Positions 37,719 through 47,896 are shown, numbered from the stretch's first letter. The stretch: DNA of 64,000 bases from Terrimonas pollutisoli (GCF_029360765.1 NZ_JARKNA010000001.1:310001-374000); one strand, 5' to 3'. Notes: a model not told the origin generated them from the sequence alone. Numbers and translations are program-made.

Positions 37719-39122
37719 ATGCAAATACAAACCAGCGATTTTTCAGGCAATGTATCTTTAAAAAGTTCGTCCAATCTTTTAACCATTTCATTGATAGCCG
37801 CCCTTGCCGGATTTATTTTTGGGTTCGACACAGTTGTTATTTCCGGCGCCAATCAACCTATTAAAGACCTTTGGCACACCACCGAAATTTCTCCCTGGTT
37901 TCACGGGTTCTTTATTATGTCAATGGCCCTGTGGGGTACCGTAGTTGGTGCTATATTCGGCGGCATACCAACCGATAAATATGGCAGAAAAAAAATATTA
38001 TTGTGGATTGGTATTTTATTTAGTGTGTCAGCACTAGGTTCTGCATTGGCGCCGGATCCTTATACATTTTCTTTCTTTCGATTCATAGGAGGCCTGGGTA
38101 TTGGCGTTTCTTCGGTGGCTGCGCCTGCTTATGTTTCTGAAATTTCTACTCCTGCAACAAGAGGACGCCTGGTTGCCATGTATCAATTCAATATTGTATT
38201 TGGGATATTGATCGCTTTTCTTTCCAATTATTTTTTAAAAGGAGCAGGCGGCGAAAATGACTGGCGTTGGATGCTTGGCGTAATGGCAATTCCCTCGCTG
38301 CTTTATACATTAATGGTAATGGGTATTCCTGAAAGTCCCCGATGGCTTTTGGCACGGAAAAATGATACGGCAGGGGCTAAAAAAGTATTTGAAAGAATAG
38401 GTGTCGCTAATGCTGATGAAGTGATTGAATCGGTAAAGGAAGGCATCAGGCACGAATCTTCAAACGGGCAGAATATTGGTTTTTTTCATCGCAGGCATAA
38501 AACAATTTTATGGCTTGCATTCATGATCGCATTTTTTAATCAATGGTCGGGGATCAACTTCATTTTATACTATGCGCCGGAGATACTGGAAAGAGCAGGG
38601 CTGGCTTCTGTTGATTCATTGAAGAACTCCATTTATATCGGCGGCACCAATCTCATTTTTACCTTTGTTGGCTTGTACCTCATTGACAGGCTGGGCAGAA
38701 AGACATTAATGATCATCGGCTCGCTGGGTTATATACTCAGCCTTGCATTGGTGGCTTATGCTTTTAAGTCAGCAGCAGGTCCCGCCTTCCTGCTTACATT
38801 CCTGTTGCTTTTTATTGCATCGCATGCTATCGGCCAGGGCGCAGTAATCTGGGTTTTTATTGCTGAAATTTTTCCTAATAAAATAAGAGCAAGAGGCCAA
38901 TCCTTTGGCGCCAGTACACACTGGGTATTTGCCGCGATCATTACATTGATCACACCGGTTTTTTTGGACAAAACCAACGGAATATTGAAAGAGAACCCCT
39001 GGCCCATATTTGCTTTTCTTGCGTTCATGATGTGTCTTCAATTAATATGGGTATTGACCAAAATGCCCGAAACAAAGGGAGTATCGCTGGAAGAGCTGGA
39101 GAAGAAATTAGTGAAGGAATAA
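37719..39122 (+). CDS. MFS sugar porter (XylE/AraE-like)
   Basis: Inner-membrane H+-coupled monosaccharide transporter of the sugar porter family (467 aa, twelve predicted helices). All family motifs are present: DKYGRKK between helices 2 and 3, PESPRWLLARKN before the central loop, FFNQWSGINFILYYAPEI in helix 7, DRLGRKTLM between helices 8 and 9, and PETKGVSLEELEKK at the end. Likely substrates are arabinose, xylose, galactose or glucose released by the surrounding enzymes. It lies 27 nt after GH97. It is followed by REP-like repeats, so its mRNA end may be processed. Confidence 0.93.
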   Translation: MQIQTSDFSGNVSLKSSSNLLTISLIAALAGFIFGFDTVVISGANQPIKDLWHTTEISPWFHGFFIMSMALWGTVVGAIFGGIPTDKYGRKKILLWIGILFSVSALGSALAPDPYTFSFFRFIGGLGIGVSSVAAPAYVSEISTPATRGRLVAMYQFNIVFGILIAFLSNYFLKGAGGENDWRWMLGVMAIPSLLYTLMVMGIPESPRWLLARKNDTAGAKKVFERIGVANADEVIESVKEGIRHESSNGQNIGFFHRRHKTILWLAFMIAFFNQWSGINFILYYAPEILERAGLASVDSLKNSIYIGGTNLIFTFVGLYLIDRLGRKTLMIIGSLGYILSLALVAYAFKSAAGPAFLLTFLLLFIASHAIGQGAVIWVFIAEIFPNKIRARGQSFGASTHWVFAAIITLITPVFLDKTNGILKENPWPIFAFLAFMMCLQLIWVLTKMPETKGVSLEELEKKLVKE

Positions 39123-39222
39123 ATAGATAAATGGTGTTAAGAGTTTAAAGTTCTTTTGTGAAACAGGCAGCGAAAAGTAATGATGATTTTTTTGATGCCC
39201 TGATGAAAGGACGATGAAGGGA

Positions 39223-39263
39223 TTGCGACCCGCCTTCGCAATGCTTCGAACGGGCAGGCGCAA
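39223..39263. repeat. REP-like imperfect palindrome 1
   Basis: TTGCGACCCGCC and GGGCAGGCGCAA flank a CTTCGAA-containing loop and form an imperfect hairpin. GC-rich compared with its surroundings, and of the short extragenic palindrome type scattered in many Bacteroidota genomes. Confidence 0.5.
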
Positions 39264-39363
39264 GGGACGATGCCATAAAAAACCATAGCTGGTATAAAAA
39301 TAAGCTAACGTGAAACTAAACTTAGGTACAAATAAAAATTTACACGAGAAACCAAGCATGATA

Positions 39364-39398
39364 TCCCGATAGTCCTGAGCTTGTCGAAGGATCGGGGA
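39364..39398. repeat. REP-like palindrome 2
   Basis: TCCCGAT and ATCGGGGA enclose TCCTGAGCTTGTCGAAGGA, whose TCCT/AGGA ends extend the stem. The CCTGAGCTTGTCGAAGG core is a widespread extragenic repeat. With repeat 1 it fills the MFS-ROK gap and may act as an mRNA stabiliser or attenuator inside the operon. Confidence 0.6.
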
Positions 39399-39433
39399 CA
39401 AGTATTGATCAAAAAACAATAAAAAATAAACAG

Positions 39434-40366
39434 ATGAAACTTTGGGGAATAGACTTAGGCGGAACAAAGACCGAATGCGCCGTACTGAATGAAGATATGA
39501 ATGTCATTATTCGTAAACGTATTTCAACAGAAGCACACAAAGGTTATAAACACATTCTCTGGCAGGTGCTGAAACTGGTGGAAGAAGTGGCTGAAGAGAT
39601 CAATGAAAAGCCCGGGCGGATCGGTTTTGCTACTCCAGGTATGCTGGAGCCCGAAACGCAAACAATGAAAAATTGCAATACGGTTTGCATGAATGGCCAG
39701 GCAATGAAGGATGATCTTGAGAATATTTTAAGTGTGCCGGTGAGACTGGCAAATGATGCCAACTGTTTTGCCCTTGCTGAAACATTAATGGGAGCAGGGA
39801 AAAACTATCCCGACGCCAAACTGGTGTTTGGCGTTATCATGGGAACGGGTGTTGGCGGGGGATTGGTGGTAAATAAAGAGATCATTGAAGGAAGACAGGG
39901 GCTCGGCGGCGAATGGGGACATAATATTTTAGAAGAAGGCGGCGCTCCCTGTTATTGTGGTAAGAAAGGTTGCGTAGAACAGGTGATCAGTGGTGTTGCG
40001 CTGGAAAATTTTTATGAAAAAATTTCCGGTGTGCATTTAAAACTTTCTGAGATATACCGGCGTCGCCAGGCCGGTATTGATTCTCATGCAACGGCAACAA
40101 TCGAACGCCTGCTGGAATATTATGGCAGGGCTATTTCCACTTTGGTTAATGTCATTGATCCCGACCTGATCGTTATCGGCGGTGGTGTGGGTAATATAGA
40201 CCTGCTTTATACAGAAGGTTATGAACGCATCAAAAAATATGTATTCAATGATGGCAGGCTCTCTACGCCTGTGGTTAAACCATTGCTCGGCGACAGCGCC
40301 GGTGTATTTGGCGCGGCGTTGTTATGGCAGAAAGCAGCGGCTTATCCTGTTGGCATCACTCATTAA
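39434..40366 (+). CDS. ROK-family sugar kinase
   Basis: A cytoplasmic 310-aa ROK kinase that phosphorylates a hexose, the first step after import. Phosphate-binding loop GIDLGGTKTECAVL at residues 5-18; catalytic Asp in LANDANCFALAE; ROK signature VFGVIMGTGVGGGLVVNKEI; zinc site GEWGHNILEEGGAPCYCGKK with GCVEQ; adenosine loop VIDPDLIVIGGGVGN. No N-terminal DNA-binding domain, so it is an enzyme and not a repressor. Fructokinase or glucokinase activity is most likely. ATG 39434 starts right at the fold, and the next gene follows after 19 nt. Confidence 0.92.
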   Translation: MKLWGIDLGGTKTECAVLNEDMNVIIRKRISTEAHKGYKHILWQVLKLVEEVAEEINEKPGRIGFATPGMLEPETQTMKNCNTVCMNGQAMKDDLENILSVPVRLANDANCFALAETLMGAGKNYPDAKLVFGVIMGTGVGGGLVVNKEIIEGRQGLGGEWGHNILEEGGAPCYCGKKGCVEQVISGVALENFYEKISGVHLKLSEIYRRRQAGIDSHATATIERLLEYYGRAISTLVNVIDPDLIVIGGGVGNIDLLYTEGYERIKKYVFNDGRLSTPVVKPLLGDSAGVFGAALLWQKAAAYPVGITH

Positions 40367-40385
40367 AAATTACGCTTGTTACAAA

Positions 40386-41810
40386 ATGAAAAATTTATTT
40401 GTTCTTTTTCCTTTTTTCCTTTTTTATTCAGTTGGATATACGCAACGGTTGATCACCTATCCTGCTCTGCAGGCGGTTATTAACTCCATGCATAATGATG
40501 ATTTTACAGTAAGGGTAAGAAAACCGGGTGGCCAATGGAAGGATCTTTATGAATACAATGTAAAGGTGGATGAAGTAAAGGGAACGTCTCATCATGTTGA
40601 GAATGCTTCAATGTGCAGTTTCGATTTCTCAGGCGAAGTGGAAGTTTTAGTTACAAGCAATAAAGGCAACGTTCAGCAAGCTCGTATCCGGCCGTTGTCT
40701 TACGGTATTAAACCGGTTATAAAAGGGAATACCATCAGTTTCAAATTGAAGCAACCACGTAACCTTTCCGTTGAAATCAATGGCGATATTTTTCATAACC
40801 TTCATCTTTTTGCCAATCCCATTGATGAGTTTGTTCCCAATAAAAAAGACACTAATCTCATTTATTTCGGAGCCGGTATTCACAAGGTTGACAGTGGTAA
40901 ACTGAAAGTGTCTTCCGGAAAAACAGTTTACCTGGCCGGCGGGGCTGTGCTCATGGGACAGGTGCTGATAGAAGGCGTTCGTGACGTGAAGTTGCTGGGG
41001 CGTGGAATTATTGATCCTTCAATAAAAATGGGAGTACGCATTGCAAACTCAAAGAATATAACGGTTGAAGGGATAGTGACTACACAATGTGCCACAGGCG
41101 GATCAGACAGTGTAACCATCCGGAACGTAAAAAGCATCAGCTATTATGGTTGGGGCGATGGTATGAATGTTTTTGCAAGTAACAATGTGCTGTTCGATGG
41201 AGTTTTTTGCCGCAATTCAGACGACTGTACCACCGTATATGGAACCCGGGGTGGCTTTACAGGCGGTTGCAGAAATATCACCATGCAAAATTCAACACTA
41301 TGGGCTGATGTTGCCCATCCTATTTTGATCGGCACACATGGTAACAGCCCCAATCCGGAAGTCCTCGAAAACCTGAATTACATCAATATTGATATTCTCG
41401 ATCATAAAGAGGTTCAATTGGATTATCAGGGATGCATGAGCATTAATGCTGGAGATAATAACCTGGTGCGTAACGTACGGTTTGAAAATATCAGGGTGGA
41501 AGATTTCCGCCAGGGGCAACTGGTAAATCTCCGTGTCTTTTATAATAAAAAGTATTGTACGGCGCCCGGCCGTGGAATTGAGAATGTTTTGTTCAAGGAT
41601 ATTACCTATAACGGAAAGAATGCTGAAATATCAATTATATCCGGTTATGATGAAAACCGGCAGGTTAAAAATGTGATCTTTCAAAACCTGGTGATAAACG
41701 GCACCCTCATTACCGATGATATGCCGGGCAAACCCAAATGGTATAAAACTTCTGATATGGCAAGAATCTTTGTAGGTGAGGATGCAGAGGGAATTGAATT
41801 CAGAAAATAA
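40386..41810 (+). CDS. GH28-like (polygalacturonase-type) beta-helix glycosidase
   Basis: A 474-aa secreted beta-helix protein (signal NLFVLFPFFLFYSVGYTQ). A beta-sandwich of about 150 residues (VRVRKPGGQWKDLYEYNVKV) precedes the helix, as in GH28/GH49-clan proteins. Helix rungs include VYLAGGAVLMGQVLIEGVRD and KLLGRGIIDPS. The catalytic acid pair is likely DD in CRNSDDCTTVYGTRGG, and DVAHPILIGTHGN supplies the His near the active site. Related enzymes cleave galacturonan or other alpha-linked uronic and neutral chains; exact linkage is unknown. The frame is open upstream to 40221, but ATG 40386 begins the signal peptide and avoids a large overlap with the kinase gene. Confidence 0.85.
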   Translation: MKNLFVLFPFFLFYSVGYTQRLITYPALQAVINSMHNDDFTVRVRKPGGQWKDLYEYNVKVDEVKGTSHHVENASMCSFDFSGEVEVLVTSNKGNVQQARIRPLSYGIKPVIKGNTISFKLKQPRNLSVEINGDIFHNLHLFANPIDEFVPNKKDTNLIYFGAGIHKVDSGKLKVSSGKTVYLAGGAVLMGQVLIEGVRDVKLLGRGIIDPSIKMGVRIANSKNITVEGIVTTQCATGGSDSVTIRNVKSISYYGWGDGMNVFASNNVLFDGVFCRNSDDCTTVYGTRGGFTGGCRNITMQNSTLWADVAHPILIGTHGNSPNPEVLENLNYINIDILDHKEVQLDYQGCMSINAGDNNLVRNVRFENIRVEDFRQGQLVNLRVFYNKKYCTAPGRGIENVLFKDITYNGKNAEISIISGYDENRQVKNVIFQNLVINGTLITDDMPGKPKWYKTSDMARIFVGEDAEGIEFRK

Positions 41811-41830
41811 TTATCTCCTTCGAAAAAAGA

Positions 41831-44800
41831 ATGAATAATCAAATTAAAAGGGAAGTGAAAAAAGTATTGTGTTTTACGTTGCTCGTCCTGGTATCTTTTT
41901 TAAGTCAGGCGCAGGAATATCCGAAAGCTATTTTGCAAGGCGATTATCCTGATCCATCGATTATACGTGACGGTGAGGATTATTACATGACACATTCTCC
42001 GTTTTATTATGCTCCCGGTTTTTTGATCTGGCATTCGAAAGATCTTATGAACTGGGAACCTGTTTGCCGTGCGATCGCGGAGTATAAGGGTTCTGCAATG
42101 GCGCCGGATCTGGTGAAGTACAAAGGAAAGTATTACATCTACTATCCGGCCGACAACACGAATTGGGTGGTTTGGGCTGATAATATAAAAGGGCCTTGGA
42201 GCAAACCCATTGATCTGAAAGTTTCAGGCATTGATCCCGGGCATGTGGCTGATGAAAAAGGCAACCGCTACCTATATGTGAACGAAGGTGAAATGATTCA
42301 ACTAACCGAAGATGGTTTAGCCACCATCGACAAAAAGAAAAAAGTATATGACGGTTGGGTGTATCCTAAGAGCTGGGTAACAGAATGCATGTGCCTTGAA
42401 TCGCCAAAGCTGAATTATCATAATGGTTATTATTACATGACTTCTGCAGAAGGCGGTACTGCTGGTCCTGCAACAAGTCACATGGTTGTTTCAGCACGTT
42501 CAAAAAGCATTTTCGGTCCATGGGAAAATTCTCCTTACAATCCAATTGTGCATACTTATAGTGCGGATGATAACTGGTGGTCGAAAGGACACGGTACCTT
42601 GATTGACGATGTGAATGGAAACTGGTGGATGGTATATCATGCTTATGCAAATGGCTATCATACATTGGGAAGACAAACTTTGATCGAACCAATTGAGTGG
42701 ACAAGTGACGGATGGTTTCGGACCAAAGCCACAAACCCTCCTGTAAAGTCTTCAACTACTATTAAACATGGACTTGAACTTTCCGACGATTTTAAAAGTG
42801 ATACGTTAGGCATTCAATGGACCTATTGGAAAGAATATGCACCACAGTCTCTTGCATTCAAACAGCAAAGTCTTTTTGTTGAAGCAAAAGGAACAACTCC
42901 TGCTGATGGTCGTATTCTGCTCACCACTGTTACTGATAAAAATTATGAAACACAAGTTGAAGTAACTGCAGGCAAAGGAAATATTGCCGGCTTAATCCTG
43001 TATTACAATGAGAAGGCTTATGCAGGATTGATTTCTGACGGAAGTTGGTTTACAGTTTATAAAAACGCAAATGACTCATTGAAAGTTCCCAATAAAATAG
43101 GGAAGCATTTCTATGTAAAAATTCAGAACCGTGGAAACAATGTTCTGATTAAAGTTAGCAAGGACGGTAATACATGGACTTCGTTGATAGAAGATCTGGA
43201 TGTTTCAAGTTTGCATCATAACAACTATAAAGGATTTTATGCATTACGTATTGGCTTGCTTTCGGCAGGAAAAGGAACAGCATGTTTTAATCAATTCCGT
43301 TATAAAAATACTGTGCCGCAGGAAAAAGATATGAATGCTTACCTGATGGTTTTTCATAGGGATGAAACGCATGGATTATATATGGCATTGAGTCCGGATG
43401 GCTATAAATTTACTGCATTGAATAATGGAAATCCTGTGATTGCCGGTGATACCATTGCAATGCAAAAGGGTATTCGTGATCCGCATATTTTCAGGGGACC
43501 TGATGGTGGCTTTTATTTAGCAATGACCGATCTGCATGTTTTTGCAAAAAGAGATGGTCTTAGGGACACAGAATGGGAGCGTGATGGAAAACAATATGGT
43601 TGGGGAAATAATCGTGGATTGGTGCTGATGAAATCATGGGATCTTATCAATTGGAAAAGAACCAATATCCGCTTTGATACATTGTCAGCAGCATTTAGTG
43701 AAATAGGATGTGCCTGGGCGCCCGAAACAATTTACGATGAGAAGAAGGGAAAGTTGATGATTTACTTTACCATGCGTTTCAAAAATGAAGCGAACAAACT
43801 TTATTATGTATATGTAAATGATGCTTTCGATAAAATTGAAACGATGCCACAGTTATTGTTTCAATATCCTGATCCGAAAGTCTCTGCTATTGATGCTGAT
43901 ATAACAAGGGTTGGTGATAAATATCGGATGTTTTATGTTTCACATGATGGGCAGGCAGGAATCAAACAGGCTGTATCTGATAAGATCAATGGTGACTACC
44001 AGTTTGATGCCCGTTGGTATGATCCGGAAAAAGTATCCTGTGAGGCTCCCCATGTATGGAAGCGTATAGGTGAAAAAAAATGGGTATTGATGTATGATAT
44101 ATACGGCCTGTCGCCACACAATTTTGGCTTCAGCGAAACAAGTGATTTTGTAAACTTTACTGATCTCGGCCATTTCAATGAAGGTGTGATGAAAACCACC
44201 AATTTCACGTCGCCTAAACATGCAGCCATCGTTCAACTTACCAAAGAAGAAGCTGAAAAATTGGCCAGGCATTGGGGACTTTCTTATGATTCGTTAACCG
44301 AACCAAATAAAAATAATCCGGTATTAAAAGGAAGTTATGCTGATCCGGAAATTCTTTATGCTGAAAAAACGAAGAAGTATTATATCTACCCAACAAGCGA
44401 TGGTTTTACTAATTGGAGCGGTACTTATTTCAAAACTTTTTCTTCCAGTGATCTGAAGAACTGGAAAGATGAAGGCGTGATACTTGATTTAAAAAAGGAT
44501 GTGTCTTGGACGCAGCGTAATGCATGGGCACCAAGCATCATTGAAAAAAAAGATAAGGCCGGGAATTACAAATACTATTATTATTTCACAGCAGGTCAAA
44601 AAATTGGAGTTGCTGTTGCCGATAATCCAACAGGACCTTTTAAAGATTTAGGAAAACCTTTGATTGACAAATTGCCTGAAGGAATAAAGCGTGGTCAGAA
44701 TATAGATCCTGATGTATTTACAGATCCTAAAACGGGAAAAACTTATTTGTATTGGGGAAATGCTTTTATGGCTGTTTGTGAATTGAATAATGACATGCTG

Positions 44801-45214
44801 TCGATTAAACCAAACACTACAAAGGTTCTTATTTCAAATGATCAATATTACAGCGAGGGCACACATGTTTTTTACCGCAATGGATTTTATTATTTCATGT
44901 GGTCGAAAAACGATACCCGTAGTCCCGATTACCAGGTACGTTATTTGAAATCTGCTTCTCCGGTTGACCCGATCGATCCATCAAAAGGAGAAATTATTCT
45001 TAGCAAGGATGCGAGCAAAGGAATTTTTGCTACCGGCCATCATTCTGTGTTGCAGGTTCCCGGCAAAGACGAATGGTATATTGTTTACCATCGCTTTAAA
45101 CGCCCCGGCGGTATTTATATGGGACCAGAAGCAGGTTACAACCGGGAAGTATGCATCGACAAAATGGAGTTTAACGAGGATGGCAGCATCCTTAAAGTTG
45201 TTCCAACATTTTAA
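41831..45214 (+). CDS. Triple GH43 enzyme
   Basis: An 1127-aa exported polypeptide (signal VLCFTLLVLVSFLSQAQ) with three complete GH43 propellers. Domain 1 (about 28-320): base Asp in GDYPDPSIIRD, Asp in GIDPGHVADEKG, acid Glu in CLESPKLNYHNG, followed by a GH43 C2-like beta-sandwich (about 325-495). Domain 2 (about 505-800): GIRDPHIFRGPDG, IDADITRVGDKYR, SCEAPHVWK. Domain 3 (about 825-1127): GSYADPEILY, NIDPDVFTDPKTG, YSEGTHVFYRNG, and His in ATGHHSVLQ. Each keeps the Asp-Asp-Glu set, so all three may be active, perhaps on different linkages of one arabinose-rich side chain. Three GH43 units in one chain is rare. Starts 20 nt after the GH28-like gene. Confidence 0.92.
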   Translation: MNNQIKREVKKVLCFTLLVLVSFLSQAQEYPKAILQGDYPDPSIIRDGEDYYMTHSPFYYAPGFLIWHSKDLMNWEPVCRAIAEYKGSAMAPDLVKYKGKYYIYYPADNTNWVVWADNIKGPWSKPIDLKVSGIDPGHVADEKGNRYLYVNEGEMIQLTEDGLATIDKKKKVYDGWVYPKSWVTECMCLESPKLNYHNGYYYMTSAEGGTAGPATSHMVVSARSKSIFGPWENSPYNPIVHTYSADDNWWSKGHGTLIDDVNGNWWMVYHAYANGYHTLGRQTLIEPIEWTSDGWFRTKATNPPVKSSTTIKHGLELSDDFKSDTLGIQWTYWKEYAPQSLAFKQQSLFVEAKGTTPADGRILLTTVTDKNYETQVEVTAGKGNIAGLILYYNEKAYAGLISDGSWFTVYKNANDSLKVPNKIGKHFYVKIQNRGNNVLIKVSKDGNTWTSLIEDLDVSSLHHNNYKGFYALRIGLLSAGKGTACFNQFRYKNTVPQEKDMNAYLMVFHRDETHGLYMALSPDGYKFTALNNGNPVIAGDTIAMQKGIRDPHIFRGPDGGFYLAMTDLHVFAKRDGLRDTEWERDGKQYGWGNNRGLVLMKSWDLINWKRTNIRFDTLSAAFSEIGCAWAPETIYDEKKGKLMIYFTMRFKNEANKLYYVYVNDAFDKIETMPQLLFQYPDPKVSAIDADITRVGDKYRMFYVSHDGQAGIKQAVSDKINGDYQFDARWYDPEKVSCEAPHVWKRIGEKKWVLMYDIYGLSPHNFGFSETSDFVNFTDLGHFNEGVMKTTNFTSPKHAAIVQLTKEEAEKLARHWGLSYDSLTEPNKNNPVLKGSYADPEILYAEKTKKYYIYPTSDGFTNWSGTYFKTFSSSDLKNWKDEGVILDLKKDVSWTQRNAWAPSIIEKKDKAGNYKYYYYFTAGQKIGVAVADNPTGPFKDLGKPLIDKLPEGIKRGQNIDPDVFTDPKTGKTYLYWGNAFMAVCELNNDMLSIKPNTTKVLISNDQYYSEGTHVFYRNGFYYFMWSKNDTRSPDYQVRYLKSASPVDPIDPSKGEIILSKDASKGIFATGHHSVLQVPGKDEWYIVYHRFKRPGGIYMGPEAGYNREVCIDKMEFNEDGSILKVVPTF

Positions 45215-45252
45215 GACATGTGTGTAATAGTTTATTAATAATGGTTTGAGTA

Positions 45253-47823
45253 ATGCGAAAAAATAATAGAAGGATACTTTTTTTGATGCTGTTTTTGGTA
45301 GTTGGAATCAATCAAACAGTTTTAGCAAACGAACCTGATTCCGTTTACCTGTTTTCTTACGCCACCCTTAAAGATAAAGGACGTAGTGGTTTGCATTTTG
45401 CGTGGAGTGCTGATGGAAAAAAATGGAACATGGTTGGCAATGAATACGGCTATGTAAGAAGTGACTATGCAAACTTGAAACAAATGAACAGCCCTTACCT
45501 GTTTCAGGATGCTTCCGGGGAGTGGCAATGTATCTGGAGCCACAATGAAACACTCAACCAGTTTGCTCATACTTCTTCAGCCAACCTGGTGAATTGGGGA
45601 AGACAGAGTTATCCTTACCTGCAACAAAACTTAAGCTTTCAACAGCCTGTTGTACGTTATGATAAAAGCAACCGGCAGTACACAATTTCATTTATCTCCG
45701 GCAACCAGTACTATAAAATCAGCACAAAGGATTTTAAAGTATTTGATTCAGCCGTAGCCATTCCTGCTTCCGAATATAAAGATGACCGGATAACAGTTAA
45801 CCTGCCTGCAGGCCCAACAACCGGCAATGTTTGCAAAGTTGCATGGCAGGTTATTGCCCGGCTTACCGAATCATGGGAATTGAAGCAGTTCAAAAATAAA
45901 CAGGCAGCAGAATCCTTCAAAGATGACAGTACCAGGTTTGCAGCATTAAAACAACTAACGGCAACCATTAGCCTGAAACCCGAAAACCGCACAGCCATAT
46001 CCAATCTGCTGATAGGAGTTTTCTTTGAGGATATCAATTATTCAGCCGATGGGGGCCTGTATGCGGAGCTTTTGCAGAACCGGGATTTTGAATACATGCC
46101 CGCCGAAAAATTTTATCGTGATACAACCTGGAATACAAAACACTCCTGGACAACGGAAGGAAAGAACATAAGCTTTGTGATTGACAGTGTAGCACCTCTT
46201 CATCCCAATAACCCGCACTATGCTGTGCTGCGGGTAACTCAAACCGGCGGCGCTTTCATCAACAGCGGTTATGATGGCATTCCGTTAAAAAAAGGCGATG
46301 CGTATGATTTTTCGCTGTTCGCAAAAAATACCAATAAAATAAAGAAAACAATACTGGTAAAACTTGTATCTGAAGAAGGAAAAATAATTGCCCAAACAAA
46401 AGTGAATATTGACGACACGAATTGGAAAAAATATGCGGCTCAATTCATAGCAACAGAAAATATAAATAATGCAAGACTGGAACTGCACACACAGTTTGCA
46501 GGAAATATTATGCTGGACATGATTTCACTTTTCCCTCAAAAAACATTTAAGGGTAGAAAAAATGGTTTGCGTGCAGATCTGGCAGAAACTGTTGCTGCCA
46601 TACGCCCCCGGTTCATCCGCTTTCCGGGTGGCTGTGTAACGCATGGCGATGGACTTGAAAATATTTACCGTTGGAAAAACACCATCGGTCCCATTGAAAC
46701 AAGGAAGCCACAACCCAATATCTGGCGTTATCATCAAAGCGTTGGTTTGGGATACTTTGAATATTTCCAGTATTGTGAGGATATAGGAGCAGAGCCACTG
46801 CCTGTAATTGCTGCCGGCGTTTCATGCCAAAACTCTGGCGTGGGTATAAATGGAGGCGGTCAACAAGGCGGCATACCGATGAAAGAAATGGATGAATATG
46901 TGCAGGATATTCTTGATTTGGTTGAATGGGCTAACGGACCTGTTAATTCTAAATGGGGAAAGCTAAGAGCAGCAGCAGGCCATCCGGCTCCGTTCAATCT
47001 TAAATATATCGGTATCGGCAACGAAGACCAGATCACAGATGTTTTTGAAGAACGTTTTACCATGATCAACAAAGCACTTCAGCAAAAACATCCTGAAATA
47101 ATTATAATCGGAACTTCCGGCCCTTTTCATAACGGAACTGATTACGAGCAGGGATGGACATTAGCCAGCAAGCTGAATGTTCCAATGGTAGATGAGCATT
47201 ATTACGAAAGCCCGGGCTGGTTTATCAATAATCAAAATTATTACGATCGTTACGATCGTAATAAACCGAAGGTATATCTTGGAGAGTATGCTTCACGTGG
47301 CAATACCTTGTACAATGCCCTTGCCGAAGCTCTGTATTTGATCAATGTGGAACGCAATGGCGATGTAGTGCAAATGACTTCTTATGCACCATTGCTTGCA
47401 AAAGAAAAACATACTCAATGGAGTCCTGACCTGATTTATTTCAACAACACAGAAGTAAAACCAACAGTGAACTATGAAGTGCAAAAATTATTCGGCAACA
47501 ATGCGGGAAATGAATATTTGCCGGTAAACATTAAACTTTCAACTAACGATGAAGCTGTGAGTAAGCGCTTTGCTATTTCAGTTGTGCGCAATACCGCCAA
47601 CGGAAGCTTGATTATAAAAATAGTTAACCTGTTACCAATTGCTACATCGGTGAACCTGGATTTGAACAATTTGGGTGTAGGAAATAAAATGGAGAAATCA
47701 GTTTTGCAAGGTCGGCCGGAAGATAAGTTGGTGCCTGTTGTCGTTACCGCTGTTTCGGCACAATCTGAGCTCAAAGAAATATTGCCGCCTTATTCATTTA
47801 CGGTGTTGAGGATTTATAAATAG
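45253..47823 (+). CDS. Alpha-L-arabinofuranosidase (GH51) with N-terminal propeller-like domain, copy 2
   Basis: Paralogue of the 12409 gene with the same length (856 aa) and domain order: signal peptide (FLMLFLVVGINQTVLA), propeller-like N-terminal domain (VYLFSYATLKDKGRSGLHFA, WQCIWSHNETLNQ), CBM4/9-like insert, GH51 barrel and C-terminal beta domain. Acid/base is Glu591 in IGIGNEDQ, nucleophile Glu678 in VYLGEYASRG. Sequence has drifted through the N-terminal and carbohydrate-binding parts but is nearly the same around the active site (MKEMDEY.QDILDL.EWANG). It belongs to the long operon, unlike copy 1. Confidence 0.93.
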   Translation: MRKNNRRILFLMLFLVVGINQTVLANEPDSVYLFSYATLKDKGRSGLHFAWSADGKKWNMVGNEYGYVRSDYANLKQMNSPYLFQDASGEWQCIWSHNETLNQFAHTSSANLVNWGRQSYPYLQQNLSFQQPVVRYDKSNRQYTISFISGNQYYKISTKDFKVFDSAVAIPASEYKDDRITVNLPAGPTTGNVCKVAWQVIARLTESWELKQFKNKQAAESFKDDSTRFAALKQLTATISLKPENRTAISNLLIGVFFEDINYSADGGLYAELLQNRDFEYMPAEKFYRDTTWNTKHSWTTEGKNISFVIDSVAPLHPNNPHYAVLRVTQTGGAFINSGYDGIPLKKGDAYDFSLFAKNTNKIKKTILVKLVSEEGKIIAQTKVNIDDTNWKKYAAQFIATENINNARLELHTQFAGNIMLDMISLFPQKTFKGRKNGLRADLAETVAAIRPRFIRFPGGCVTHGDGLENIYRWKNTIGPIETRKPQPNIWRYHQSVGLGYFEYFQYCEDIGAEPLPVIAAGVSCQNSGVGINGGGQQGGIPMKEMDEYVQDILDLVEWANGPVNSKWGKLRAAAGHPAPFNLKYIGIGNEDQITDVFEERFTMINKALQQKHPEIIIIGTSGPFHNGTDYEQGWTLASKLNVPMVDEHYYESPGWFINNQNYYDRYDRNKPKVYLGEYASRGNTLYNALAEALYLINVERNGDVVQMTSYAPLLAKEKHTQWSPDLIYFNNTEVKPTVNYEVQKLFGNNAGNEYLPVNIKLSTNDEAVSKRFAISVVRNTANGSLIIKIVNLLPIATSVNLDLNNLGVGNKMEKSVLQGRPEDKLVPVVVTAVSAQSELKEILPPYSFTVLRIYK

Positions 47824-47896
47824 CGGATAGGAATATAAAGCGAAATGAATTCAATATTGGTTACTTCAAATAAAGGTAACTGAACAGCTTAAAAGA

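Noticed and set aside
39123..39433. CRISPR-like repeats between MFS and ROK genes
   Set aside because: The two palindromes are different in sequence, occur once each and fit dispersed REP-type elements.
40221..40385. Upstream extension of the GH28-like gene
   Set aside because: It would overlap the ROK kinase by almost 150 nt and bury the signal peptide inside the protein.
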